From the NCBI RefSeq assembly GCF_001507435.1, contig NZ_LMWH01000015.1:1-64000 (forward strand): a stretch of 64,000 nucleotides of DNA. The letters run 5' to 3'. Origin of the DNA: Streptomyces sp. NRRL F-5122 (GTDB lineage Bacteria; Actinomycetota; Actinomycetes; Streptomycetales; Streptomycetaceae). The notes under the pieces were generated by a model. The model saw only the letters and a program-made list of their open reading frames with translations. It had not been told where the DNA came from and did not search any database. The position numbers were made by a program, and so were the translations under genes. This document shows, piece after piece, positions 8,984 through 16,898 of this stretch. Positions within the stretch are counted from its first letter, which is position 1. Every line of letters starts with the position of its first letter.

Positions 8984-11065
8984 ATGGCAGAAGGCCGTGG
9001 GGGCAGCGACGCACGTGACGCCGGGATGGCGACGCTGGACGCCTTGTTCGCCCGGTCTCCGATCGGCCTGGCCGTGCTGGACACCGATCTGCGCGTGCTG
9101 CGGATCAGCACCGCGGGCCCGACCGTGCGGGACTTGCGGGAAGAGGACCTCGTCGGGCGGCCGATTCCCGACGCGCACCACGTGGTGGAGGAGAAGACGG
9201 CCAGGGACCTCCTGCGCGGTGTACTGAAGGACGGCGTTCCGGTGCAGGGACGGGTCATGCGGGCGCGGCCGCCCGCGGACAACGGTCAGGAACGCCTGTA
9301 CGAGATCTCGGCCTTCCGGCTGGAGGAGCGTTCGGGCACGGTCCTCGGCGTGGCGATGACGGTGGTGGACGTCACCGACCGGGAAAGGGCCCGGATCCGG
9401 CTCGGCATCCTGGACGCCGTGCGCGAGTGCGTGGGACGCACCCTCGACGTGGTGGCCACATGCCAGGAGCTGGCCGAGGAGCTGGTCCCCGCGTTCGCCG
9501 ACGTGGCGGTCGTGGAGGTGGTGGACGCCGTGATCCGGGGCGACGACCCTCCGCTGTCCCCGCTGCCCCGAGACGTGCGGCTACGGCGTGTCGCCTTTCG
9601 CAGCAACGCGGCGGGAGCGCAGCCGCAGGCGTACCCGGTGGGGGACGTCCGGGCCATTCCCGGACCGACCCCCTACAGCCAGGCCGTGGCCGACCTGCGA
9701 CCGCGTGCCGTGGCGCTGCGCCCCGACCTGCCGTGGTTTACTGCCGACCCGGCGCGCGCACGCGCCATCAGCGAGACCGGGTCGCACAGTCTGCTCGCCG
9801 TTCCGCTGGACCTGCGCGGCGCGGTGATCGGTCTGGTGTGCCTGTACCGCGCCGGCACGCCCGGTGCGTACGACGAGGACGACCTCGAACTCGCCCGTGA
9901 CGTGGCCCGGCACACCGCCCTGTGCATCGACAACGCCCGGCGTTACACCCGCGACCACACGGTGGCGGCGACGGTCCTGCGGCACATCCTCCCGCTGTTC
10001 CCCGCCTCGCTCACCGCACTGGAGTCCGCAGGCATCGCCCGCCCCGGTGAGGGCGGCAGCGGGTGGTTCGACACCATCGGTCTGTCCGGCGCACGGACCG
10101 CCCTGGTCGCCGGAACGGTCGCGGGGGGAGGCATCCAGGCGGCGGCGACCGTCGGGCAGTTGCGCACCGTGGTCCATTCCTTCGCCGCGCTCGACCTCGA
10201 CCCCGAGGAACTCCTCGCCCGGCTGAACGACACCGCCGCGCTCCTCGCGGCCGAGCGCGCGGCGGTGCCGCCCGGTACCCCGCTGCACCGCGAGCCGCTG
10301 ACCGCGAGCTGCGTGTACGGCGTGTACGACCCGCTGACCCGGATGTGCACCGTCGCCCGGGCGGGGCACCCCGCTCCGGTCGTGGTGCATCCCGACGGCA
10401 CCGTCGACCGGCCGGACACCCCGGCCGGGCCGGGGCTGGGCAGTAGGGATCGGGCGCCGTTCGCCGCCGACCACATCCGGCTTCCGCACGGCAGCGTGAT
10501 CGCCTTCGCCGGCAACGCGGTGCTGGCCTCGCACCTGACCTGTGAGAGAAGCCCTCTCCGCCTGGCCGTGGCGGACGGCGACCAACCCGTGCAGCAGCTC
10601 TGCGACGACATCCTGTACGGCCTGCCGGCCGACATGGAGGCCGACGACGCCGTTCTTCTGGTGGCCCGCACGCGTCCCTTCCCCTGCGACCGCATCGCCG
10701 CACGGCGACTCGACGACGAGCCCACGGCCGCCGCGACGGCCCGGCGGTACGCGCGCGACCGGCTCGCCGACTGGCGGGTGGGTCAGGAGACCGCGCTCAA
10801 CGCCGAACTCATCGTCAGCGAACTGGTCACCAACGCCCTGCGCTACGGCGGCTCGCCCCTCGAGTTGCGCCTGATCCTGGACCGGGGCCTCACCTGCGAA
10901 GTCAGTGACTGCAGCGCCACGGCACCGCATCTGCGGCACGCCCGCACCACCGACGAGGGCGGCCGCGGACTGTTCATCGTCTCGCAGCTGTCCCAGGCAT
11001 GGGGGACCCGATACTCATCCGACGGCAAGACCGTGTGGACCGAGCAGGCGCTCGAACCACCGTGA
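8984..11065 (+). CDS. PAS-GAF-SpoIIE(degenerate)-HATPase regulatory protein
   Basis: A 693-residue cytoplasmic signalling protein. Domains in order: PAS (about 14-130, ending EISAFRLEERSG..VAMTVVDVTD), GAF (about 150-330), SpoIIE-like (about 340-560) and an RsbW-type ATPase (about 575-693, with NAELIVSELVTNALRYGG and DEGGRGLFIV). In the SpoIIE part the usual metal-binding positions are altered: SGWFD for GDWYD, AGTVAGGG for GDVxGHG, and AGNAVL for TDGLxE. I therefore predict weak or no phosphatase activity while the kinase-like N and G boxes are intact. Start: GGAGGTGA at 8971-8978 precedes the ATG. It probably phosphorylates or sequesters an anti-sigma-pathway partner encoded elsewhere. Confidence 0.9.
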   Translation: MAEGRGGSDARDAGMATLDALFARSPIGLAVLDTDLRVLRISTAGPTVRDLREEDLVGRPIPDAHHVVEEKTARDLLRGVLKDGVPVQGRVMRARPPADNGQERLYEISAFRLEERSGTVLGVAMTVVDVTDRERARIRLGILDAVRECVGRTLDVVATCQELAEELVPAFADVAVVEVVDAVIRGDDPPLSPLPRDVRLRRVAFRSNAAGAQPQAYPVGDVRAIPGPTPYSQAVADLRPRAVALRPDLPWFTADPARARAISETGSHSLLAVPLDLRGAVIGLVCLYRAGTPGAYDEDDLELARDVARHTALCIDNARRYTRDHTVAATVLRHILPLFPASLTALESAGIARPGEGGSGWFDTIGLSGARTALVAGTVAGGGIQAAATVGQLRTVVHSFAALDLDPEELLARLNDTAALLAAERAAVPPGTPLHREPLTASCVYGVYDPLTRMCTVARAGHPAPVVVHPDGTVDRPDTPAGPGLGSRDRAPFAADHIRLPHGSVIAFAGNAVLASHLTCERSPLRLAVADGDQPVQQLCDDILYGLPADMEADDAVLLVARTRPFPCDRIAARRLDDEPTAAATARRYARDRLADWRVGQETALNAELIVSELVTNALRYGGSPLELRLILDRGLTCEVSDCSATAPHLRHARTTDEGGRGLFIVSQLSQAWGTRYSSDGKTVWTEQALEPP

Positions 11066-11227
11066 TGGCACACGCCCAGGCGGAACCCCGTCGCGGTCGG
11101 ACGGGTCCGAGGCGTGACCCGTCGTGAAGCCGCCGGAGCCGGGCGCCGGAGTCGGTCGTTCGGGGGAAGTCACCCCGCGCGCCGGCCCGTACGCGTGTCC
11201 GGCCGCGCGGGGGCGCGTTGAAGGGAT

Positions 11228-11665
11228 GTGACGAACCAGAACATCCGACTGCCCCGGGAGCTGCGGGAGCTGATCGAGTCCGGCCCCATGGTCCACCTGA
11301 GCACCGTCAATCCCGACGGCAGCCCTCAGGTGACCGTCATCTGGATCGGGCTGGACGGAGACGACGTCGTCAGCGGCCACATGGCGCGGCATGTGAAGCT
11401 GCGCAACATGGAGCGGGACGCCAGGGTCGTGCTGTCCTTCGACGCCCCCAGGGTCCGGGGGGCCTTGCTGAACGAGTACGCCGTGCTGCGGGCCCGGGCC
11501 ACCGTGCAGCCGAGCGACGGCACCTGGGACCTGCTCAACCGCCTGGCCAAGGTCTATGTCTCACCTGAGACCGAGTTCCCGGCGCCGAAGGGCCCCGGCT
11601 ACATCGTGCGCTACTCGGTCGAGCGCATTGGCGGGGTCGGCCCGTGGGCGGCACCCTCGCATTGA
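11228..11665 (+). CDS. PPOX-class split-barrel flavin/F420-binding protein
   Basis: A 145-residue cytoplasmic protein of the pyridoxamine-5'-phosphate-oxidase-like fold. The start LPRELRELIESGPMVHLSTVNPDGSPQ is typical of actinobacterial PPOX-class F420-dependent reductases. A strand pair (VTVIWIGLDGDDVV, RNMERDARVVLSF) follows. It should reduce or oxidise small molecules using F420 or FMN; the sequence alone does not settle which. GTG start with GAAGGG a few bases upstream. It stands alone between the PAS-GAF gene and the convergent exporter gene. Confidence 0.88.
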   Translation: MTNQNIRLPRELRELIESGPMVHLSTVNPDGSPQVTVIWIGLDGDDVVSGHMARHVKLRNMERDARVVLSFDAPRVRGALLNEYAVLRARATVQPSDGTWDLLNRLAKVYVSPETEFPAPKGPGYIVRYSVERIGGVGPWAAPSH

Positions 11666-11831
11666 GGCCGACGGGCGTTTGCTACCGCCCGAGCGGCGCC
11701 GAATCGGGGCGTGACGCGCCTCGTTCCGCAGTCGGGGGGCGCGCCAGGCGGTGTGTGCCGGTCCGTCAGCGATGAGGGGCGAAAGGGGATCTCCTGCCGG
11801 CGCCACGTGACCCGCGGTGAGTGCTCGGAGT

Positions 11832-13301
11832 TCAGCGCACCTCCTCCGTGGCCGGTTCGGCGGCCACGGAGGAGGTGGCCACGAGGTGCGAGGCGGTCGC
11901 CCGGGCGCGCAGGGTGCGCACCAGGACGGGGACGGTGATCAGGGCCAGGGCTGCGCCGAGCCAGATCACGATGTGCAGGGCGGTGGTGATCGCGTCGGCG
12001 GCGACCGGGACGGTGGTGTGCACCCCGCCGTTGAGGCGCTCGGTCATCGCGGCGGGGTCGGAGACCTTGCCGGCGAGCCGAGCGGAGGTGACGCTGATCA
12101 GCAGGGATCCGCCGACCGCCGCGGCAGCGGTGTCGGCCGTGAGGCGGAAGGCGTTGAACATGCCCGCGGCCATGCCTGCCTTGTCCAGCTCTACGCTGGA
12201 GACGGCGGCGCCGTCCAGGACGGCCAGGGTGATGCCGTAGCCGAATCCGGCGACGAGCAGAGGTCCGGCGAGGACACCCACGCCGACGCCGGGACCGATC
12301 ACGGTCAGCCAGGCCATACCGCCGGCGACCAGCACCATCGCCCCGGCGAGCCGGCTGCGCAGCGACATCCGCCGGCTCATCCGGGTGGCGAACATCGGCA
12401 TGACCAGCATGGGCGCGGTGAACAGCACGAGGATGCCGCCGGAGTGCAGGGCACTGTAGCCCTCGACGGCGCTGAAGTAGGTGGGCAGCAGCACCAGGAG
12501 GGGCAGCAGGCTGAAGGCCAGGGCCATCGCGGTGACGCTGATGCCCATGAACCGGGGGTGTCGCAGCAGGTGCAGGTCGAACATGGGGGAGCGGTGGTGC
12601 TTCTCGACGAGGTAGAAGACGGCCATCAGCACGGCGAACGCGGCCAGCGAACCCAGGACCACGGGGGAGGACCAGCCGAAGGCAGGGCCTTCGACCAGGG
12701 CGAAGATGAACAGGAACAGACCCGTGCTGAAGGAGAGCGTGCCGGGCCAGTCGAGTGGCTGCGCGTTGGGGTTGCGTGACTCGCTCAGCAGCGGAGAGAA
12801 GACCGCGACCAGCAAACCGATGATCGCCGGGATGGCGAAGACGCCGCGCCAGCCCAGAGCGGTGACCATCACCCCGGAGATGAGCGGGCCGAATGCGAGA
12901 CCGGCGCCGAGTGCGGTGCCGAAGACGCCGAAGGCCCGGATCCGCTCGGCCCCCTCGAAACGTGAGGCGACCAGTGTGGAGCCGGCGGTCAGCGTGGCGC
13001 TGGCACCGATGCCGCCCACAGCGCGGGCGAGGTCGAGGACGAGGATCGATCCCGCGAAGGTGCACACCGCGGCGGCCACGCCGAACAGTGTGATGCCGAG
13101 GGTGAAGACACGGCGGCGCCCGACCCGGTCCGCGATGGTGCCGAAGGCCAGCATCAGCGACGCGAACATCACGTTGTAGCCGACGACCACCCACTGCAGG
13201 GCCTGCGAGGCCGGGTGGAACTGCTCGGCCACCCCCGGCAGGGCGACACCTGCCCCGGTCAGCGCGACGGGGACGTTGAAGACGGCCAGGGAGAGGAGCA
13301 C
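11832..13301 (-). CDS. MFS drug:H+ antiporter (DHA2/EmrB-QacA type)
   Basis: A 489-residue inner-membrane transporter with about 14 hydrophobic segments. The loop-2 signature is GTIADRVGRRRVF and the antiporter motif C region is GTALGAGLAFGPLISG. It should export drugs or other small hydrophobic compounds. The 5' end is doubtful: the GTG at 13301 has no ribosome-binding site and cuts into the first membrane helix. In-frame sequence continues upstream as NQRPAWLTL. A separate ATG frame at 13363 (MSEPFHQSMLHP) would join it after one inserted base, so a single-base deletion near 13315 is possible. It is divergent from a MarR regulator that probably represses it. Confidence 0.87.
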   Translation of the reverse strand: MLLSLAVFNVPVALTGAGVALPGVAEQFHPASQALQWVVVGYNVMFASLMLAFGTIADRVGRRRVFTLGITLFGVAAAVCTFAGSILVLDLARAVGGIGASATLTAGSTLVASRFEGAERIRAFGVFGTALGAGLAFGPLISGVMVTALGWRGVFAIPAIIGLLVAVFSPLLSESRNPNAQPLDWPGTLSFSTGLFLFIFALVEGPAFGWSSPVVLGSLAAFAVLMAVFYLVEKHHRSPMFDLHLLRHPRFMGISVTAMALAFSLLPLLVLLPTYFSAVEGYSALHSGGILVLFTAPMLVMPMFATRMSRRMSLRSRLAGAMVLVAGGMAWLTVIGPGVGVGVLAGPLLVAGFGYGITLAVLDGAAVSSVELDKAGMAAGMFNAFRLTADTAAAAVGGSLLISVTSARLAGKVSDPAAMTERLNGGVHTTVPVAADAITTALHIVIWLGAALALITVPVLVRTLRARATASHLVATSSVAAEPATEEVR

Positions 13302-13333
13302 CAGCGTCAGCCAGGCAGGGCGCTGATTGGATG

Positions 13334-13343
13334 AAGCATGCTT
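13334..13343. promoter_or_regulatory. Palindrome AAGCATGCTT, possible MarR operator
   Basis: A perfect 10-base palindrome 33 bases upstream of the annotated exporter start. Its half site GAAGC/GCTTT resembles the second site at 13578-13592, so both may bind the MarR protein encoded next door. If the exporter really starts at 13363 this site would be inside its coding region. Confidence 0.4.
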
Positions 13344-13577
13344 TGATGGAAAGGTTCGCTCATGAATACAGGACCCTACAACAATGGTGGAGCCTGGGTA
13401 TGAGGGAAAGATGTGAGGTCGGCTACCTGCATCGACCGCCAGGCAGGCCGGACGGATACCGAAACGTGCAGGTGAGACGGGAGCGGACGGCGGAGTCCGG
13501 GTGCGGCGGGGTCCCGCCCGCGAGCGCCTGCCGGGAGTGGCTATGAACCCTGAGTCCTTCCAGGTTCCTACATTCGT

Positions 13578-13592
13578 GAAGCGTTATGCTTC
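13578..13592. promoter_or_regulatory. Inverted repeat GAAGC-N5-GCTTC upstream of the MarR gene
   Basis: Arms GAAGC (13578-13582) and GCTTC (13588-13592) are 34 bases before the MarR start. MarR proteins usually repress their own gene and a divergent transporter through such 15-20-base palindromes. The shared GAAGC half-site with 13334-13343 supports the idea; no direct evidence. Confidence 0.45.
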
Positions 13593-13625
13593 CGGTACAG
13601 GATTCAGAGAGGTAGGGCGACGGCG

Positions 13626-14120
13626 ATGGCATCGACCAGGAAGGCTCCCGCGACGGCCGGTTCCAAGGGCGCTCGTGTCGTTCCCGAGAGCATGCTCAGC
13701 TTCCACCTCAAGCGCGCGGAGCAGGCCATCGTGGCCCGCAAGGCGGACGGGGTGCGCGAGCTGGACCTGACCGAACCGCAGTGCAAGGTCCTCGGCTTTC
13801 TCGTCGGCGGGGCCGCCAAGTCCTGTACCCAGCTCTCCCGGGAAGCCCTGGTCACCTCGCAGACCATGACGGGCATCGTGAAGAACCTCGAGGCGAAGGG
13901 GCTGGTGGAACGCCACCCCTCGCCCGACCACGGCCGCGTCATGTTGGTGTCCCTCACCCCAGACGGAGTCGAACGAGCCGCTGCCGCCAAGCGCTTCTCC
14001 GAAGGCATCGAGCACGGTCTGCGCGAGGCCATGTCCGAGACGGACTACGCGCATCTGGTCAAGCTCCTCGACCGTGTCGCGGATCTGGCCCGGGACGCGG
14101 GCGGCCCCGAGGCCGGGTGA
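13626..14120 (+). CDS. MarR family transcriptional regulator
   Basis: A 164-residue cytoplasmic DNA-binding protein with a winged helix. Recognition region: LSREALVTSQTMTGIVKNLEAKGLVERHP (about 72-100), followed by the wing DHGRVMLVSLTPDG. A C-terminal helical pair makes the dimer interface. MarR proteins respond to phenolic or oxidative signals and commonly control a divergent efflux pump. Here the MFS exporter lies 324 bases away on the other strand. The ATG is preceded by GAGAGGTAGGG, a good ribosome-binding site. The target is inferred from position and from the two GAAGC-type palindromes between them. Confidence 0.92.
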   Translation: MASTRKAPATAGSKGARVVPESMLSFHLKRAEQAIVARKADGVRELDLTEPQCKVLGFLVGGAAKSCTQLSREALVTSQTMTGIVKNLEAKGLVERHPSPDHGRVMLVSLTPDGVERAAAAKRFSEGIEHGLREAMSETDYAHLVKLLDRVADLARDAGGPEAG

Positions 14121-14197
14121 GGCACCCGCCCGCGGCGCATACTGGAGAAGGCGGGGCGGGACAGGACGACCGGTCACGAGCGTTTGTGGGAAGCGCG

Positions 14198-15410
14198 GTG
14201 ACAGAACCGGGGATCGACTATCGAGCTGTCTTCGAGGCGTCGCCCAGTGCGATGCTGGTACTCGATGCCGCCTCTGTGATCCTGGACGCGAACACGGCCT
14301 ATCAGCAGCTGGTGGGCCGCACCCGTGACCAACTCGTGGGCCAGTACCTCTTCCAGGCCTACCCGGACAACCCGTACGACCGCCACGGCACGGGGCGCGA
14401 CGACATGGAGGCGTCACTGCGCCGGGTAATGGAGACCGGCGGCCCCGACGCGGTCGGCCCCATGCGCTTCGACGTGGAGGATCCTGGCCGGCCGGGGGCT
14501 TTCGCCGAGCGCTACTGGAGCCCCATCAACGCCCCGTCCTGGACGCCGACGGACGCGTCGCCCTGATCGTGCACCGTCTCGCCGAGGTCACCGACCTCGT
14601 CGTGTCCGGTCACCCCGGCATCGACGACCGGCGCCTGCAGATGGAATCGGAGTTGTATACGCGGTCCCGCGAGCTGCAACGCGTCAACGAGTGGCTGCGC
14701 GAGGCCAACGCCCGGGAACGGCAGGTGGCTCTCGCCCTCCAGGACGCGATGCTGCCCACTCCTCAGCCGCTGGCGCATCATCGGGCGGCGGTGCGCTATC
14801 GCCCGGCGCTCAACACTCTCAACGTCTGCGGTGACTGGTACGACGTCACCCAGCTGGCCACGGGCGACTACGCCGTGGCCGTCGGGGACGTCGTCGGTCA
14901 CGGCCTGGCCGCGGCCGGTGTCATGGGTCAGCTGCGCAGCGCCCTCAGTGCCGTCATCCGGGTCGCGAACGGCCCCGCCGCGGCACTCGACGTGCTCGAC
15001 ACCTACGCCCGCTCCGTCGACGGAGCCCGTCCAGCACCGCCGTGCAGACGGTCATCGCCGCGGACGGCCACCGCATCGCCTACAGCAGCGCCGGTCATCC
15101 GCCCCCGCTCCTGGCCGACCCGGACGGCACCGTGCGCTTCCTGGACCGGTCGACGGATCCCCCACTCGGTGCAGCTCCCCGACCCACCCCACGCCCCCAG
15201 GCCACGGCCACGTGTGCCGACGGTGCCACCCTCGTCCTGTACACCGACGGCCTGATCGAACGCCGTGGAGAGGACATCGACGAAGGCCTGCGTCGTCTGG
15301 CCGCCCGCCTCGCCGAACACCACCGACATCGGACCGAGGACCTGGCGGACGCGCTGATCGAGCTGAGCGCCGGGACCGACGACACTGCTCTGGTCGTGCT
15401 CAGGCTGTGA
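14198..15410 (+). pseudogene. PAS-SpoIIE phosphatase gene interrupted by two frameshifts
   Basis: The gene would encode a PAS-PP2C phosphatase of about 404 residues. PAS: ASPSAMLVLDAASVILDANTAY. Phosphatase: NVCGDWYDVTQL, VGDVVGHGLAAAG, LVLYTDGLIERR and TDDTALVVL, with all metal ligands present. The reading frame moves twice. Near 14531-14536 SPINA continues as VLDADGRVALIV only in the next frame. Near 15025-15030 SVDGA continues as SSTAVQTVIAADG only in a third frame. Each step is explained by one missing base in a C-run followed by GTCC. GTG start at 14198 with GGGAAG upstream. Either a recent pseudogene or two sequencing errors; the intact catalytic residues make the latter plausible. Confidence 0.82.
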
Positions 15411-15617
15411 AGTGGGCAGCCGGCTCCGGTGCCGACCTCCGGAAGAGGTAGTGCTGTGTCGAGGAAACAGCGGTCGTCCTGAGTGTTGTTCTCTTAATTG
15501 ATTTAGGTTCCTTCATAAAGTGAGGGTGCTTGAACAAAGAGAAGGGTGGCGTCGCGGGCCTGGTTCCCGGTGTCTGACGAGCGCACCCCGCACAACAGAT
15601 CACGAAGGAAAGTCATC

Positions 15618-16355
15618 ATGGAAATGTCCGGACGCACGGCGCTCGTCACCGGTGCCACCGCAGGCATCGGTCGAGCGGTCGCCGTTCTACTGGCACGCGA
15701 GGGTGCGGACGTCGTGGTGCACGGCCGCGATGCCGAGCGTGGTGCCGCCGTCGTCGGGGAGATCCAGGACGCGGGCGGCAGAGCCCGCTTCGTGCAGGCC
15801 GACCTGGCCGACCCCGATGACGCCCAGCGCCTGGCCGACGCGGTGGGTGATGTGGATGTCCTGGTCAACAACGCAGGCATCTACGAGTTCCGGCCGACCG
15901 CGGGCATGAGCGTCGACCTGTTCGACCTGCACATGGACCTCAACACCAAGGCGCCCTACCTACTGGTGCGGGCGCTGGCTCCGGCCATGGCCGAACGCGG
16001 CCGCGGCTCCATCGTGAACGTCAGTACCCTCGCCGTCGCGGTCACCACCGTGGGCGCCGGCATGTATGCGGCATCCAAAGCGGCGCTCGAGCAGCTCACC
16101 CGGGTCTGGGCGGCCGAGTACGCCGAGGGCGGTGTGCGCGTCAACGCTGTCGCACCCGGCCCCATCCGCACCCCCGGAACCGATGCCATGGATCCGGCCA
16201 CCGTCAAGGCCATCGCCGACACCACGGCCATGCGCCGCATCGCCGAGCCGGAGGAGGTCGCCGAAGCCGTGGTCTTCCTCGCCTCCGACCGGGCGAGCTA
16301 TGTCACCGGGGCCGTCCTGGAGGTGGCCGGTGGCCGCCCCGCCATTGGTGGCTGA
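15618..16355 (+). CDS. Short-chain dehydrogenase/reductase (SDR)
   Basis: A 245-residue cytoplasmic NAD(P)-dependent oxidoreductase of the FabG-like classical SDR type. Cofactor motif TGATAGIGRA near residue 13, structural NNAG, catalytic Ser in VNVSTLA, and Tyr-Lys in MYAASKAAL, followed by NAVAPGPIRTP. The ATG at 15618 has GAAGGAAAG 8 bases upstream. The preceding 130 bases are AT-rich for this genome (TTCTCTTAATTGATTTAGG, 15489-15507), suggesting a promoter and perhaps a regulator site. No partner gene is adjacent; substrate unknown. Confidence 0.93.
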   Translation: MEMSGRTALVTGATAGIGRAVAVLLAREGADVVVHGRDAERGAAVVGEIQDAGGRARFVQADLADPDDAQRLADAVGDVDVLVNNAGIYEFRPTAGMSVDLFDLHMDLNTKAPYLLVRALAPAMAERGRGSIVNVSTLAVAVTTVGAGMYAASKAALEQLTRVWAAEYAEGGVRVNAVAPGPIRTPGTDAMDPATVKAIADTTAMRRIAEPEEVAEAVVFLASDRASYVTGAVLEVAGGRPAIGG

Positions 16356-16898
16356 CCTTTCGCCGTGGCTCCGGGCCACGTTCTTCAGGCCCTGTGAGTG
16401 CCGCTCGCGCGCTGCTGCCGATCAGGCCCGACCGCACATGGACCGCCTCCTGAACGCCGTCTTCGTTCTGCGGAACGAACGAGCCGGAGCGTAGGACGCC
16501 CGTGGAGGTGTGTCAACGGCCCACGTCCGGTGCGTAGTTGTGGGGCATCCGACCCGGATGTGCCCATCGCAAGCAGCCGACGGCCGTTCTTCGAACCGAA
16601 CCTTCATGTCCCCATTGACACTCTGGAAACGGCCCACATACTGTCACTCAGCAACTCGAACAACGGTCGAAATATCGAACAATCGGTAGGGGTTGATCTC
16701 CCGCGGATCCCGACCGCGCGCCCGCGCCGTCCGGCCCCGCTCGTGCCCCGTCACGCACCCGCCCCGTACGCACTTGTCGGAACGTCACGGCTTCCCCGTC
16801 CCCAGCCGGAACACCCAGGCGGGCCGCCCGAGCCTGCCGTCGCACCGTCCCGGCCGCACAGGACCCCCGTGGCCTCCGCCGTCACCGAGGAGTTCACC
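16356..16898. other. Promoter region of the GH127 gene; no gene seen
   Basis: About 540 bases. The frame of the downstream gene is open across it, but the residues are low-complexity and start codons lack ribosome sites. The clustered TCGAA-type repeats at 16656-16686 lie in the AT-richer part and are the only structure I can support. Confidence 0.4.
16656..16686. promoter_or_regulatory. TCGAACAA direct repeat flanking a TCGA palindrome
   Basis: TCGAACAACGG (16656-16666) and TCGAACAATCGG (16675-16686) are near-identical direct repeats. Between and overlapping them is TCGA-AATA-TCGA (16667-16678). The site lies about 210 bases upstream of the GH127 start. Sugar-responsive repressors often use such arrays; the binding protein is not known here. 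Confidence 0.4.

Larger units (their letters stand above)
13302..13625. other. Divergent promoter region between MFS exporter and MarR regulator
   Basis: About 324 bases without a convincing gene apart from the possible 5' extension of the exporter (to 13363). Two palindromic sites lie near its two ends, described separately. A short plus-strand frame at 13331-13546 has no ribosome-binding site or codon bias. Confidence 0.5.

Noticed and set aside
13331..13546. Short plus-strand frame of 71 codons between the exporter and MarR genes
   Set aside because: No ribosome site, no codon bias, and it covers the palindromes of a divergent promoter.
16398..16898. N-terminal extension of the GH127 frame by 167 codons
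   Set aside because: A perfect Tat signal with a ribosome site starts at 16899; the extension is low-complexity and contains promoter-like repeats.
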